From Halorussus salinisoli (lineage in GTDB: Archaea > Halobacteriota > Halobacteria > Halobacteriales > Haladaptataceae), in NCBI GenBank assembly GCA_005239435.1, contig ML241305.1:829289-893288 (forward strand): a stretch of DNA of 64,000 nucleotides, read 5' to 3'. The first letter of the stretch is position 1; each line of letters starts with the position of its first letter. The notes beneath the pieces were generated by a model. That model did not search any database, was not told the DNA's origin, and saw nothing but the letters and a program-made list of their open reading frames with translations. Shown here one piece after another: positions 24,759-33,039 of the stretch. Both the position numbers and the translations under genes were made by a program.

Positions 24759-25861
24759 CGGCGCTCGCCTCCCGCACGTCGGTAATCGTCGAACGCTCCG
24801 TCTCGGTCACCGTCGAGGTCCCCGCCGCGGCCGCCGTCCGCGAGCGCGGTTCGCCCGTCGGCGTCGGTCGTCGATCCGCCGGAGCGGTCGGCGTCGCCGG
24901 ACAACTGCCCGAAGGTGACGGTGCGGTCGCCGACGGTGACCCGAACGTCGTCCTCGTCGGTTCGGCCCTGCACGAGCACGTCGGCTCCCTCCCGGCGCCT
25001 CTCGCCCACCGTTCCGGGGTTGGTCCGGGCCAGCAGGGTCAGCAGGTCGGTCCGATGGTCGGGTCCAGCGCCGGGTTCGACCCGGCCGCCGGGGACGGTC
25101 AGTCCGACCGCGAACCCGGCGTCGAGCAGGTAGCTCAGGATGCTGGCGGCGGCCTCGGCCACGTCGTCCATCCGGCCGCTGTCGGCCTCCGCGAGGAGTT
25201 CGACCTGCTCGCGCTCCTCGTTGGCCTCGAACTCCATCACCACGAGGTCCTCGTTCGGTCGCTTGGCGCTGGACTTCCAGTGAACGTCCCGAAGCGGGTC
25301 GCCGCGCTCGTACTCCCTGAGTTGGTCGAACCGGTCGCGGCCGCCGACGCCGAACCGCTGGTGGAGCGCCGCGAGGTCGCTGGCGTCGTTCAGCCGGTGA
25401 ATCTCGGGGAAGACGACGATTTCGCGCGCCACGGGGTAGGTGTAGGTCTCCTCCCAGACGCCCAGCACGTCCTCGGCGACGACCTCGACCGGGCCGACCG
25501 ACTGGAACCCCCGGTCGCGAAGCGTCACGTCGAAGGTGACCGATTCGTCGGCCACGGTCGTCTCGACCTCGGCGTCTGCGATTTCCAGACCGTCGCCAGC
25601 GTCGAGACGGACCGTCGCGGCCAGCGGTGGCGTCGCGTCGAAGTCGAGCGAGACCGTCGCCGTCTCGCCAGCGAAGCCGTAGTCGGGCGTCTCGGTCCGG
25701 AGTTCCGGCTGTCCGGCCCGTCTGACTTGCAACCATCCGGCCGCGAGCGCGACGAGCGCCGGGCCGACCACCGCGTTCAACGAGCGGGCGCTGAACCACG
25801 CGGCCATCAGAAACGCGCCGACCGCGACGGCCGCGAGCGCCCATCCGCGTCGCGTCAGCAT
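24755..25861 (-). CDS. DUF58 domain protein
   Basis: 368 aa. Two N-terminal membrane helices, a beta-rich extracellular part, and the DUF58 motif LREYERGDPLRDVHWKSSAKRPNEDLVVMEFE near residue 190-220. The C-terminal 60 residues are low complexity (Gly, Asp, Arg). It is the middle gene of the MoxR operon: its ATG starts one nucleotide before the MoxR stop codon ends the preceding frame region, and its stop overlaps the next ATG. The family works with a MoxR ATPase in envelope-linked complex assembly. Confidence 0.88.
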   Translation of the reverse strand: MLTRRGWALAAVAVGAFLMAAWFSARSLNAVVGPALVALAAGWLQVRRAGQPELRTETPDYGFAGETATVSLDFDATPPLAATVRLDAGDGLEIADAEVETTVADESVTFDVTLRDRGFQSVGPVEVVAEDVLGVWEETYTYPVAREIVVFPEIHRLNDASDLAALHQRFGVGGRDRFDQLREYERGDPLRDVHWKSSAKRPNEDLVVMEFEANEEREQVELLAEADSGRMDDVAEAAASILSYLLDAGFAVGLTVPGGRVEPGAGPDHRTDLLTLLARTNPGTVGERRREGADVLVQGRTDEDDVRVTVGDRTVTFGQLSGDADRSGGSTTDADGRTALADGGRGGDLDGDRDGAFDDYRRAGGERR

Positions 25862-25862
25862 C

Positions 25863-26840
25863 TCACTCCACCGGAACCGAGTCGAGCGCCTCGGCTATCA
25901 GGGCGCGGCCCGACTCGCCGCCCGACTCCGCGCCGGTTCGGACGCGGTGAGCGAGGACCCCCTCGGCCTCGGTCTGCACGTCGTCGGGAATCACGTAGTC
26001 CCGGCCGTCGAGGACGGCTCTGGCCTGGGCCGACCTGAGGAGCGCGATGGACCCGCGGGGGCTGACGCCGAGGTCGGCGTGGTCGCGGGTGTAGTTGGCC
26101 AGTCGGGTCACGTACGCCCGGACCGGTTCCTCGGCGGTCACGTCGGCGACCGTCTCGCGGGCCGCGAGTATCTCCTCGGCGGTCGCCACGGGTTCGAGTT
26201 CGTCGATGGGGTGACCGCCCGTGACCCGGCGGAGGACCTCCGACTCGTCCTCGGGCGAGGGGTAGCCGAGCGTGAGGCGCTTGGCGAATCGGTCCACCTC
26301 GGCGATGGGGAGTTCGTAGGTCCGGTCGGCTTCCACGTCGTTCTGGGTGGCGATGACGGTGAAGGGTTGGTCGAGCTCGTAGGTCTGACCGTCTACGGTG
26401 ACCTGGGCCTCCTCCATCGCTTCGAGCAGGGCCGACTGGGTCTTCGGCGGTGCGCGGTTGATTTCGTCTGCGAGGACCACGTTGCCGAAGACGGGACCGG
26501 GCCGGAACTCGAACTCGCGGGTTCGCTCGTCGAAGACGTTCACGCCGGTCACGTCGGACGGCATCAGATCGGGCGTGAACTGGACCCTGGAGAACTCGCA
26601 GTCGATGGACCGGGCCAGCGACCGGGCGAGCATCGTCTTGCCGACGCCGGGCACGTCGTCCAGCAGGAGGTGACCGCGCGCGAGGATGGCGGTCACGATG
26701 TGTTCGGTCACGTCGTGGTGGCCCACGATGACCCGCTCGACGTTCTCGACCACTCGCTCGGCCACGTTCGCGGCTTCGTCTACCGGCAAGGGGTCTGGTG
26801 ACGCATCGGTTCGGCGCTGAGAGGGGTTGGCTTCCGTCAT
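25863..26840 (-). CDS. MoxR-family AAA ATPase
   Basis: 325 aa. Walker A GVGKT at residues 65-69 (LLLDDVPGVGKTMLARSLA), Walker B VVLADEINRAPPKTQSALLEAMEE, sensor region VIATQNDVEADRTYELPIAEVDRF. MoxR proteins act as chaperone-like ATPases for metal insertion or complex maturation, often beside DUF58 genes as here. ATG at 26840 is chosen over one six codons upstream because the family N-terminus is short. First gene of a three-gene minus-strand operon. Confidence 0.92.
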   Translation of the reverse strand: MTEANPSQRRTDASPDPLPVDEAANVAERVVENVERVIVGHHDVTEHIVTAILARGHLLLDDVPGVGKTMLARSLARSIDCEFSRVQFTPDLMPSDVTGVNVFDERTREFEFRPGPVFGNVVLADEINRAPPKTQSALLEAMEEAQVTVDGQTYELDQPFTVIATQNDVEADRTYELPIAEVDRFAKRLTLGYPSPEDESEVLRRVTGGHPIDELEPVATAEEILAARETVADVTAEEPVRAYVTRLANYTRDHADLGVSPRGSIALLRSAQARAVLDGRDYVIPDDVQTEAEGVLAHRVRTGAESGGESGRALIAEALDSVPVE

Positions 26841-27064
26841 GGGTAGCTCTGTCTGCACGCGGAGGGCGAGAAAGTCGGCGAACGGAGGGTCGGCCGCCGG
26901 AGGCGTGCGTGTGCTATCGTGTACCTTTCGCGTCCACCTTTGAAACTTTTGTCCCGACGAGAATCGGTCCTCGGCGTCGCCGACTACCTCGCCGTCGCGG
27001 AAACCGTCGGTTTCTCGCAGATATCGTGACAGTCAGATTATAGGTATGTGGTCGGGAAAGACCG

Positions 27065-27106
27065 AGATTTAATACGTTGGTTGGTCGTACGTAGATATCG
27101 AACCAC
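27065..27106 (+). promoter_or_regulatory. Promoter region of the TetR-family gene
   Basis: A TATA-like GATTTAAT (27066-27073) lies about 37 nt before the ATG. Between it and the start sits TACG-N9-CGTA (27073-27089) followed by another GTACGTA. Such interrupted symmetry is where an autorepressor could bind; this is only a position-based inference. Confidence 0.35.
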
Positions 27107-27709
27107 ATGCCGCCCGAGGGTCTTTTCGAAGAATCGGCCGACGACACCCGCACGGCCATCATGGAAGCCACGTACCGGGCGTTGACCGACTACGGGTACG
27201 CCGACCTCTCGATTCAGCGCATCGCCGACGAGTTCGACAAGAGCAACTCCCTGCTCTATCACCACTACGACGGCAAGGACGACCTGTTGGTCGATTTCCT
27301 CGAATTCACGCTCGACCACTTCGAGGGCGGCGTCTCGCTCGGCGACGGAGACAGCGCCGACGAGCGACTCCGCACACTCGTCACCGCGCTCGTCTCCGCG
27401 AACGCCGAATCGGACGAGGAGTTCGTCGGTATCGTCGTGGAACTCCGAGCGCAGGCGGTCAACGACCCCGATTACCGGGACTACTTCACCCGGAGCGACC
27501 AGTTCTTACGCGACCGAATCGCGGCGGTCGTCGCGGAGGGAATCGAGACGGGGTCCTTCCGGGAGGTAGACCCCGAGCAGACCGCCTCGTTCCTGGTCAC
27601 GCTGGCCAACGGCGCGATGACCGAGCGCATCACGACCGACGCCGAGGCGGTTCGACGGGTGCAGGCGGAACTCGACGAGTACCTCGACGCTCGACTGCTC
27701 GCCGACTGA
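27107..27709 (+). CDS. TetR/AcrR-family transcriptional regulator
   Basis: 200 aa. The N-terminal HTH (TRTAIMEATYRALTDYGYADL, IQRIADEFDKSNSLLYHHYDGKDDLLVDFL, about residues 13-65) is typical of TetR repressors; the remainder is the helical ligand-binding domain (TERITTDAEAVRRVQAELDEYLDARL). No transporter or enzyme gene is adjacent in the same direction, so the regulated genes are unknown; autoregulation is likely for the family. Confidence 0.87.
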   Translation: MPPEGLFEESADDTRTAIMEATYRALTDYGYADLSIQRIADEFDKSNSLLYHHYDGKDDLLVDFLEFTLDHFEGGVSLGDGDSADERLRTLVTALVSANAESDEEFVGIVVELRAQAVNDPDYRDYFTRSDQFLRDRIAAVVAEGIETGSFREVDPEQTASFLVTLANGAMTERITTDAEAVRRVQAELDEYLDARLLAD

Positions 27710-27826
27710 CGCCGGAACACCGACCGACGCGAGGGAGTCCCGATGCGGGGAGAATCCCGACGCGAGGCGAATCCAGATGCGGAGAGCGACCGCTACGCAC
27801 TCGAATCGCCGAAATCGAAACCCGCG

Positions 27827-28168
27827 TCACCACTCCTTGCACTCGGGACAGACCAGCGCGCCGCCTCGCTCGCCGTCCGACCGCCAGCGGCGCTCGCCCG
27901 ATTCGCCGCAGGCGGCGCACTCGCCGCCCGCGGGCGACCACTCGAAGGTGGAGACGGCGGGGTCGGCAGACGCCGGTTCCGAAGTCGCCGCGTCGGGAAT
28001 CTCCCCGTCGGCGCTTTCCGAACTGTCGGTCCCCGAGTCGTCGGACCTCGGAGCCTCGGCGGCCGAATCGTCGGAACCGGACGCCGACGAGTCGGCGTCC
28101 GGTCCGGCGTCGTCGCTCTCGGACGCGTCCGTCGAAGCGAACGTATCGAGCGATGCGTCTTCGGTCAC
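27827..28168 (-). CDS. Acidic protein with C-terminal zinc ribbon
   Basis: 113 aa. Residues 1-75 are almost entirely Ser, Asp, Glu, Ala and Gly, clearly disordered. The C-terminus FEWSPAGGECAACGESGERRWRSDGERGGALVCPECKEW holds a CxxC...CxxC zinc ribbon. Initiation at GTG (28168). The disordered acidic arm plus zinc ribbon is a recurring haloarchaeal small-protein layout; the function is unknown. Confidence 0.7.
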   Translation of the reverse strand: MTEDASLDTFASTDASESDDAGPDADSSASGSDDSAAEAPRSDDSGTDSSESADGEIPDAATSEPASADPAVSTFEWSPAGGECAACGESGERRWRSDGERGGALVCPECKEW

Positions 28169-28518
28169 GCGCCGGACTACGGAGGCCCCCGTGGTAAGCG
28201 TGCCGGAGCGTCGTCTCGATAGCGCCGGCCACGCTTGGGAAGGCAGGTCGTGCGTTCGCCCACTCGGACAACGGAAGACGTGTTTGGGATAGAAATATGA
28301 TTTCTAAACTACTTCACTTACGTTTTATAGACGGGTATACAATTCTCGCTCCCTCGAGACCCATTCACGACCGCAGCGATAGCCGGAACGAAGTCGAGGA
28401 ACTCGACTGGCGAAGTTGCGCGACTGTGGGGAGCGAAGTGGAGGTACGACTCCGAATCGCGGGTCCCGACTCGCCCGCAGACGGAGCAAACAAGTATCCC
28501 CGCTACACACGTCTACGC
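28169..28518. other. Intergenic stretch, two promoters, no gene seen
   Basis: The left third is GC-rich and holds the upstream region of the zinc-ribbon gene. 28285-28345 is a short AT-rich patch (AAATATGATTTCTAAACTA, ACGTTTTATAGACGGG). A TATA-like CAAGTATCC near 28490 lies about 27 nt before the 28519 start. An in-frame upward extension of the small membrane gene is open here but does not look coding. Confidence 0.45.
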
Positions 28519-28725
28519 ATGGCAAGTATCATCCAGGACGTCGTGGACATGGTCGGCTACTTCACCGACGCCGCGTTCGCGTTCCCGACCTCGATACTCC
28601 TCTTGGCGGTGGGGTTCGTGCTGGTCGTCGGGTCGTCGCTCGTGATGGCGTATCTCACCGCGGGCGCGGTCGTGGACCTCATCACTCCCGAGTCGCTCGG
28701 TCGCAGGCCTCAGCAACGAGGCTGA
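28519..28725 (+). CDS. Small single-helix membrane protein
   Basis: 68 aa. MASIIQDVVDMVGYFTDAAF then one long hydrophobic helix (SILLLAVGFVLVVGSSLVMAYLTAGAVVDLI) and a basic tail. It starts at an ATG placed about 27 nt after a TATA-like sequence. Its last 44 nt overlap the 3' end of the convergent F420 oxidoreductase gene. Function unknown; similar tiny membrane proteins are common in haloarchaea. Confidence 0.7.
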   Translation: MASIIQDVVDMVGYFTDAAFAFPTSILLLAVGFVLVVGSSLVMAYLTAGAVVDLITPESLGRRPQQRG

Positions 28726-29686
28726 CCGCTCGTTTCGGGTCGGGCCCGAGCGGCGACCCGGCGACGAAGCTATCGGCGTACTCCAGCACTCCCGAAATCT
28801 TTTCCGCGGCGGCGTCCGGCGTGCCAGCGATGCAGAAGGCGTCTATCATCCCGGGCGTGACCGCCTCGAACGCCGTCGAGAAGTCGCCCGACTCGATGGC
28901 TTCGCCGATCTCCTCCGCGCGTGCGTGGTCGATGCCGTGTCTGTCGAGGACCGGCGGTGCGGCCCCGCCCGCGATAAAGGCCACTGGAGGCCGTGCGGCC
29001 TCGCGTGCGGCGTCGGCGTCCTCGGCCACGCTGACACTGGCGAAGGCCGCGAAGTCGAACGCCTCTCGGTCGCCGCGAGAGGCGGGCCTCTCGGCCAGTC
29101 CCTTCTCGACCTGCTCGTCGGCCCACGCGAAGTCGTCGGGATGCGAGGCGTTGACCAGCACGCCGTCGGCGTGCTTCGCGGACATCCGAATCATGTGTGG
29201 GCCCTGCGCGCCGACGTAGACCGGGATGTCGCCCTCGCCGTCCTCGCCGACCTCGTAGTTCAGACCGGCGTCGGTCGCTCGGAAGGTGCCGTCGTGGTCC
29301 ACGCGCTCGCCCGCCCAGAGCTTCTGGGAGACCTTCATCGTCTCCAGCACGCGCCGGAGGGGCTTGTCGCGGTCGAATCCGAGATTCCGGAGCGTCGAGC
29401 GGTCGCCCGCGCCGAGTCCGCAGACCGCCCGGCCGTCGCTGGTCTCGTCCAGCGTCGCCACGCGCGAGGCGAGCGAGACCGGGTGGCTCTCGTAGGGGTT
29501 GGCCACGCCCGGGCCGACCAGCAGGTCGTCGGTCGCGGCGGCCACTCTGTCGAGGACGACGAACGGGTCGCGGTTGTTGTAGTGGCAACTGGCGAACAGC
29601 GCGTCGAAGCCCGATTCCTCGACCCGCTCGCCGATTTCCACGAGGTCCGCTATCGGATGCTCGGGCGTGAGTTCAATCCCGCGCAA
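28682..29686 (-). CDS. mer: F420-dependent LLM-class oxidoreductase, Mer-like
   Basis: 334 aa TIM-barrel of the luciferase-like F420 family, closest in pattern to 5,10-methylenetetrahydromethanopterin reductase (GIELTPEHPIADLVEIGERVEESGFDALFASCHYNNRDPFVVL; GVANPYESHPVSLASRVATLDE; GAGDRSTLRNLG; DIPVYVGAQGPHMIRMS). Haloarchaea lack methanopterin, so a folate C1 substrate is usually assumed. The only usable start is TTG at 29686, overlapping the end of cofE by 14 nt; an in-frame stop lies five codons upstream. The overlap with the F420 ligase gene supports F420 dependence. Confidence 0.82.
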   Translation of the reverse strand: MRGIELTPEHPIADLVEIGERVEESGFDALFASCHYNNRDPFVVLDRVAAATDDLLVGPGVANPYESHPVSLASRVATLDETSDGRAVCGLGAGDRSTLRNLGFDRDKPLRRVLETMKVSQKLWAGERVDHDGTFRATDAGLNYEVGEDGEGDIPVYVGAQGPHMIRMSAKHADGVLVNASHPDDFAWADEQVEKGLAERPASRGDREAFDFAAFASVSVAEDADAAREAARPPVAFIAGGAAPPVLDRHGIDHARAEEIGEAIESGDFSTAFEAVTPGMIDAFCIAGTPDAAAEKISGVLEYADSFVAGSPLGPDPKRAVSLVAEACDRATRE

Positions 29687-30440
29687 ACTCCCACCCCCTC
29701 AGAGCCTGTCGCACGAAGTCGCCGTCCACGTCGCGGTAGAGGTTGTCGCTTCCCTCGTGGTTGCCGAACTCCCAGTCGCGCACGACCGCCACGGGAAGGC
29801 CGTCGTCGCCCTCGCCGGTCACGAGGTTCGCCGCGGCCGCGAGTTCGTCCACGACCGCCTCGACCGTGACTTCGAGTTCGTGGCCGTCGCGGTCGGTCTC
29901 GCCGCGCCAGTCCCGGGAGGCCGGGATGCCCGACCACCCGATGGCGACTCCGCGCTGGCCGTGCCGGAACGGCCGGCCGGAGGTGTCGGTCACGACCACT
30001 GCGGGGTCGGCCGAGAGGTTCCGACGAATCCGGTCGGCGCTCTCGCTCGGGCGCTCGGGCAGGAGCAGTAAATCTGCCCCGCCGTCTCCGACGTTCGACC
30101 GGTCGATGCCCGCGTTGACGCCGACGTGGCCGAACTTGGTGGCGGTGAGCAGGAACGGGGCTTCCATGATAATCTCGGTGCTCTCCTCCAGGACGGCCTG
30201 CGCGAATCGGGGGTCTTTCTCCTCGCCGGAGATATCGGCGAGTCGCTCGGCTATCTCCTTCGCTCTGGGTCCGGCCGGGAAGTCGTCGAGGTCGGCGCGT
30301 CGGCCCTCGGCCTTCGAGACGACGGTGCTGGCGACCAGCAGTACGTCGTCGTCCCGGAGGTCGGCCCGCGATTCGATTAGGGCCGCGAGGTCGTCGCCCG
30401 GCCGCACCTCGGGCAGTCCCGGCACTGCGAACACGTCCAT
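29673..30440 (-). CDS. cofE: Coenzyme F420-0:L-glutamate ligase CofE
   Basis: 255 aa. It adds glutamates to F420-0 with GTP. The N-terminus MDVFAVPGLPEVRPGDDLAALI, the middle DDDVLLVASTVVSKAEGR, and DTSGRPFRHGQRGVAIG with AAANLVTGEGDDGLPVAVVRD match CofE/FbiB-N. ATG at 30440 is selected: a TATA-like TTTTTACC lies about 26 nt upstream and the family N-terminus starts here. First gene of a two-gene operon with the Mer-like oxidoreductase. Confidence 0.9.
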   Translation of the reverse strand: MDVFAVPGLPEVRPGDDLAALIESRADLRDDDVLLVASTVVSKAEGRRADLDDFPAGPRAKEIAERLADISGEEKDPRFAQAVLEESTEIIMEAPFLLTATKFGHVGVNAGIDRSNVGDGGADLLLLPERPSESADRIRRNLSADPAVVVTDTSGRPFRHGQRGVAIGWSGIPASRDWRGETDRDGHELEVTVEAVVDELAAAANLVTGEGDDGLPVAVVRDWEFGNHEGSDNLYRDVDGDFVRQALRGWEFARD

Positions 30441-30622
30441 ACACGGAGATTGACCCGTCGGAGGTAAAAACCCGCCCGAAACGGGCAAGCGAGACGACAC
30501 TCGGTCCCGCCGAGAATAGACTGTTTGTTTGAGAACGAATGTCGTCTCCGGCAGAACACCTAGTCCCCGCCAGAGCGCTCGAGGAGTAGCTCTCCCTCCT
30601 CCGCCAAGTCCGACGAAAGGAC

Positions 30623-31162
30623 CTACTTCCCCGGGTACTCGTCCGGGTTCTCGACCCGCTCGTCGTCCGCGTGTATCTCGACGTTCACCTGCCCCTCGAC
30701 GATTTCGACGGTCATCATCGTCGGCGTCACGGCGGGGTCGGCCCCGGTCGCGCTCCCCGGATTCAAAAACCGGATTCCCTCGATGTCGTCGTCCACGACA
30801 GCGTGGGTGTGCCCGGCGACGGCGATGCCCGGCCCGTCGAGTTCCTCGCTGACCGCCTCGGCGATGGTCGCCTCGTACTCCTCCTGGGTGGGGGCGGTGC
30901 CGTGAGTCACGACGAAGGTGGTCCCGCGAATCTCGGCGGTGGCGACCGTCGGCAGGTCGAGCGACCCGGGGTCCATGTTCCCGGCGACGGCGGTGAAGTT
31001 CTCGCCCGCGAGGTCCGCGACCGTCTCGTAGGCCTCGGGGCTGTCGAAGTCGCCCGCGTGGATGGTGTGGTCGGCCTCGCGGACGCGCTCGGCTACCCAG
31101 TCGGGGATTCGCTCTGCGCGCGAGGGAACGTGCGTGTCGCTGATGATGGCAATCTCGACCAT
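30623..31162 (-). CDS. Metallophosphoesterase, MJ0936/YfcE family phosphodiesterase
   Basis: 179 aa. The metal-binding motifs are in order: IISDTH (Asp9, His11), HAGDFD, AGNMD (the usual His or Cys of GNHD/GNCD is replaced by Met), VTHG and GHTHAVV. Archaeal relatives hydrolyse phosphodiesters such as bis-pNPP or 2',3'-cyclic nucleotides; the natural substrate is unclear. Monocistronic. Confidence 0.87.
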   Translation of the reverse strand: MVEIAIISDTHVPSRAERIPDWVAERVREADHTIHAGDFDSPEAYETVADLAGENFTAVAGNMDPGSLDLPTVATAEIRGTTFVVTHGTAPTQEEYEATIAEAVSEELDGPGIAVAGHTHAVVDDDIEGIRFLNPGSATGADPAVTPTMMTVEIVEGQVNVEIHADDERVENPDEYPGK

Positions 31163-31285
31163 GCCGACTCGTTAGACGCCATTCGGCAAAAGCGTGGAGG
31201 TGAGTGTGCGACTTCGACCACGATGCTTCCGAGCGGTGACCTTTTGCCGAATCGGTCCGTGGCTATCCACGGGGGACTGCGGGAG

Positions 31286-32971
31286 ATGCTATCAGAGGGC
31301 AAAGAATCGACAGCGATACTACTCACAGTCGTACTGCTCGCGTCGGGAATCGCCGGGGCGACCCTCGGCGGAACGTCGGCCGAAACGGCTCCAGTCGAAC
31401 CGAACCCGGTCGAACCGAACCCGGTCGAACCGAACCCGGTCGAAACGAACCCGGCCGCGAGCGCGCAGGACGGACAGGAGAGCGCCGAGACGGAGTGTGC
31501 GGCGACGCCGCCCGAAGACGGGGCGGACCCCGGCTCCGACGTGAAGGGATGGGAGAACGGAATTTGGTACGACGAGTCCATCGACGTGAACCAGGACGAC
31601 GGGGTGCAAGAAGACGAACGCGAGCGAATCGTCTCGCGCACGATGGCCCGGGTCGAGGCGGTCCGGTGCATCGAGTTCGACCAGTCGGTCCCCGTCTCGG
31701 TCATCAGTCGCCAGGAGTTCCGCGAACAGCAACTGAACCGGAATACCTCCGAGGGACTTCGGAAGTTCGACAACGTGAAGTTCGAAGCGTTGCTCCTCAT
31801 CGGCGAAGACGAAGACTCCATCGAAGTCCAGAACGAGAACCGCGGAGTTGGCGTCCTCGGGTACTACAGTCCACAGCAGGACGAAATCGTGGTCGTCGCC
31901 GAGAGTGCCGAGGACCTCCGCATCGACGAGTTGACGCTGGCTCACGAACTCGTCCACGCCTGGCAGGACGAGCAGTTCAACCTCTCGGGGGCCGAACTGG
32001 ATTCGGACTTCCGCGACGAAGTGAACGCCATCAGCGGACTCGTTGAGGGTGACGCCAGCTACACCGATACGCTCTACGAGGAGAACTGCGGCGTGGAGTG
32101 GGAGTGTCTCGACGCACCGGAGCGTGACGGTGGCGGCGACCAACTCGCCAACATCGGCGTCTACCTCCTGAAGTTCCAGCCGTACAGCGACGGTCCGGCG
32201 TTCGTCCGGATGGTGCGCGACGTCGGCGGGTGGAGCGCGGTCGACGCGATGTACGAGAACCCGCCGGCCAGCACCGAGCAGGTCATCCACCCGCTCCGGT
32301 ATCGGAGCGACCCGCCGACGAACGTGACCTTCGACGACACCGCGACCGACGACTGGGAGCGAGTGCGAGCGCCCGATCGGGCCGGATACGGTCGACTCGG
32401 CGAGGCCGCGGTGATGATGATGTTCGTCTACCCGTACTACGACAGTCAGGGCCAGACGGAGTTAGTTCCGCCCGAGGAGTGGTTCAACTACAACCGGTCG
32501 GGCAACCTCAGTGACGTCGACCCGCTGAACTACGAGTCGGACTACTCCACGGGGTGGGACGGCGACCGACTCCACGTCTACGAGAACGACGCCGGAGAGT
32601 TCGGCTACGTCTGGAAGTTGGCGTGGGACTCGCCGCAGAACGCCCAGCAGTTCGTCGATGGCTACCAGCAGGTCCTCGAATACTGGGGCGGCGAGCAGGT
32701 CGAAGAGAACGTCTGGCGAATCGAGCGAGGTGGCTTCGCCGACGCCTTCTACGTCGATATCGACGGCAGGAACGTGACCATCGTGAACGCGCCGACCGTC
32801 GGGCAGTTGTCCGAGGTCCGGTCCGGCGTCGAGGTCGCCGCGACCGGGCAGGCGACCGAGACGACTACGGGTGAGGCGACCACGGAGGAGACGGCTACGA
32901 CCGAGACGACCGGACTCGCGGCGACTGCGACCGTCGAGGTGGAAGCGAACGAAACCACCACGACTGCGTAG
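31286..32971 (+). CDS. Hvo_1808-type surface protein with HExxH motif
   Basis: 561 aa. An N-terminal hydrophobic export segment (ESTAILLTVVLLASGIAGATLGG) is followed by four PVEPN-type pentapeptides encoded by four 15-nt repeats (31391-31450). The body contains TLAHELVHAWQDEQF, a gluzincin-like HELVH at residues 220-224 with a downstream acidic region (ISGLVEGDASYTDTLYEENC). The C-terminus is a Thr/Glu/Ala-rich stalk (TETTTGEATTEETATTETTG), as in surface-displayed haloarchaeal proteins. It resembles the family named after Hvo_1808. Protease activity is an inference from the motif. An ATG at 31223 is an alternative start. Confidence 0.78.
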   Translation: MLSEGKESTAILLTVVLLASGIAGATLGGTSAETAPVEPNPVEPNPVEPNPVETNPAASAQDGQESAETECAATPPEDGADPGSDVKGWENGIWYDESIDVNQDDGVQEDERERIVSRTMARVEAVRCIEFDQSVPVSVISRQEFREQQLNRNTSEGLRKFDNVKFEALLLIGEDEDSIEVQNENRGVGVLGYYSPQQDEIVVVAESAEDLRIDELTLAHELVHAWQDEQFNLSGAELDSDFRDEVNAISGLVEGDASYTDTLYEENCGVEWECLDAPERDGGGDQLANIGVYLLKFQPYSDGPAFVRMVRDVGGWSAVDAMYENPPASTEQVIHPLRYRSDPPTNVTFDDTATDDWERVRAPDRAGYGRLGEAAVMMMFVYPYYDSQGQTELVPPEEWFNYNRSGNLSDVDPLNYESDYSTGWDGDRLHVYENDAGEFGYVWKLAWDSPQNAQQFVDGYQQVLEYWGGEQVEENVWRIERGGFADAFYVDIDGRNVTIVNAPTVGQLSEVRSGVEVAATGQATETTTGEATTEETATTETTGLAATATVEVEANETTTTA

Positions 32972-33039
32972 GTCGGGAAAACTGCTCTTTCTTCGGTCCG
33001 AACCCGAGTTTCAAGCCGTTCGGGGCTGACGTGTCCGGT

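Noticed and set aside
24755..26840. MoxR-DUF58-transglutaminase operon as a novel system
   Set aside because: The gene triad is a known recurrent arrangement; it is annotated as such without a novelty claim.
28297..28518. N-terminal extension of the small membrane protein at 28519
   Set aside because: A TATA-like box just upstream of 28519 and poor composition of the extension favour the shorter form.
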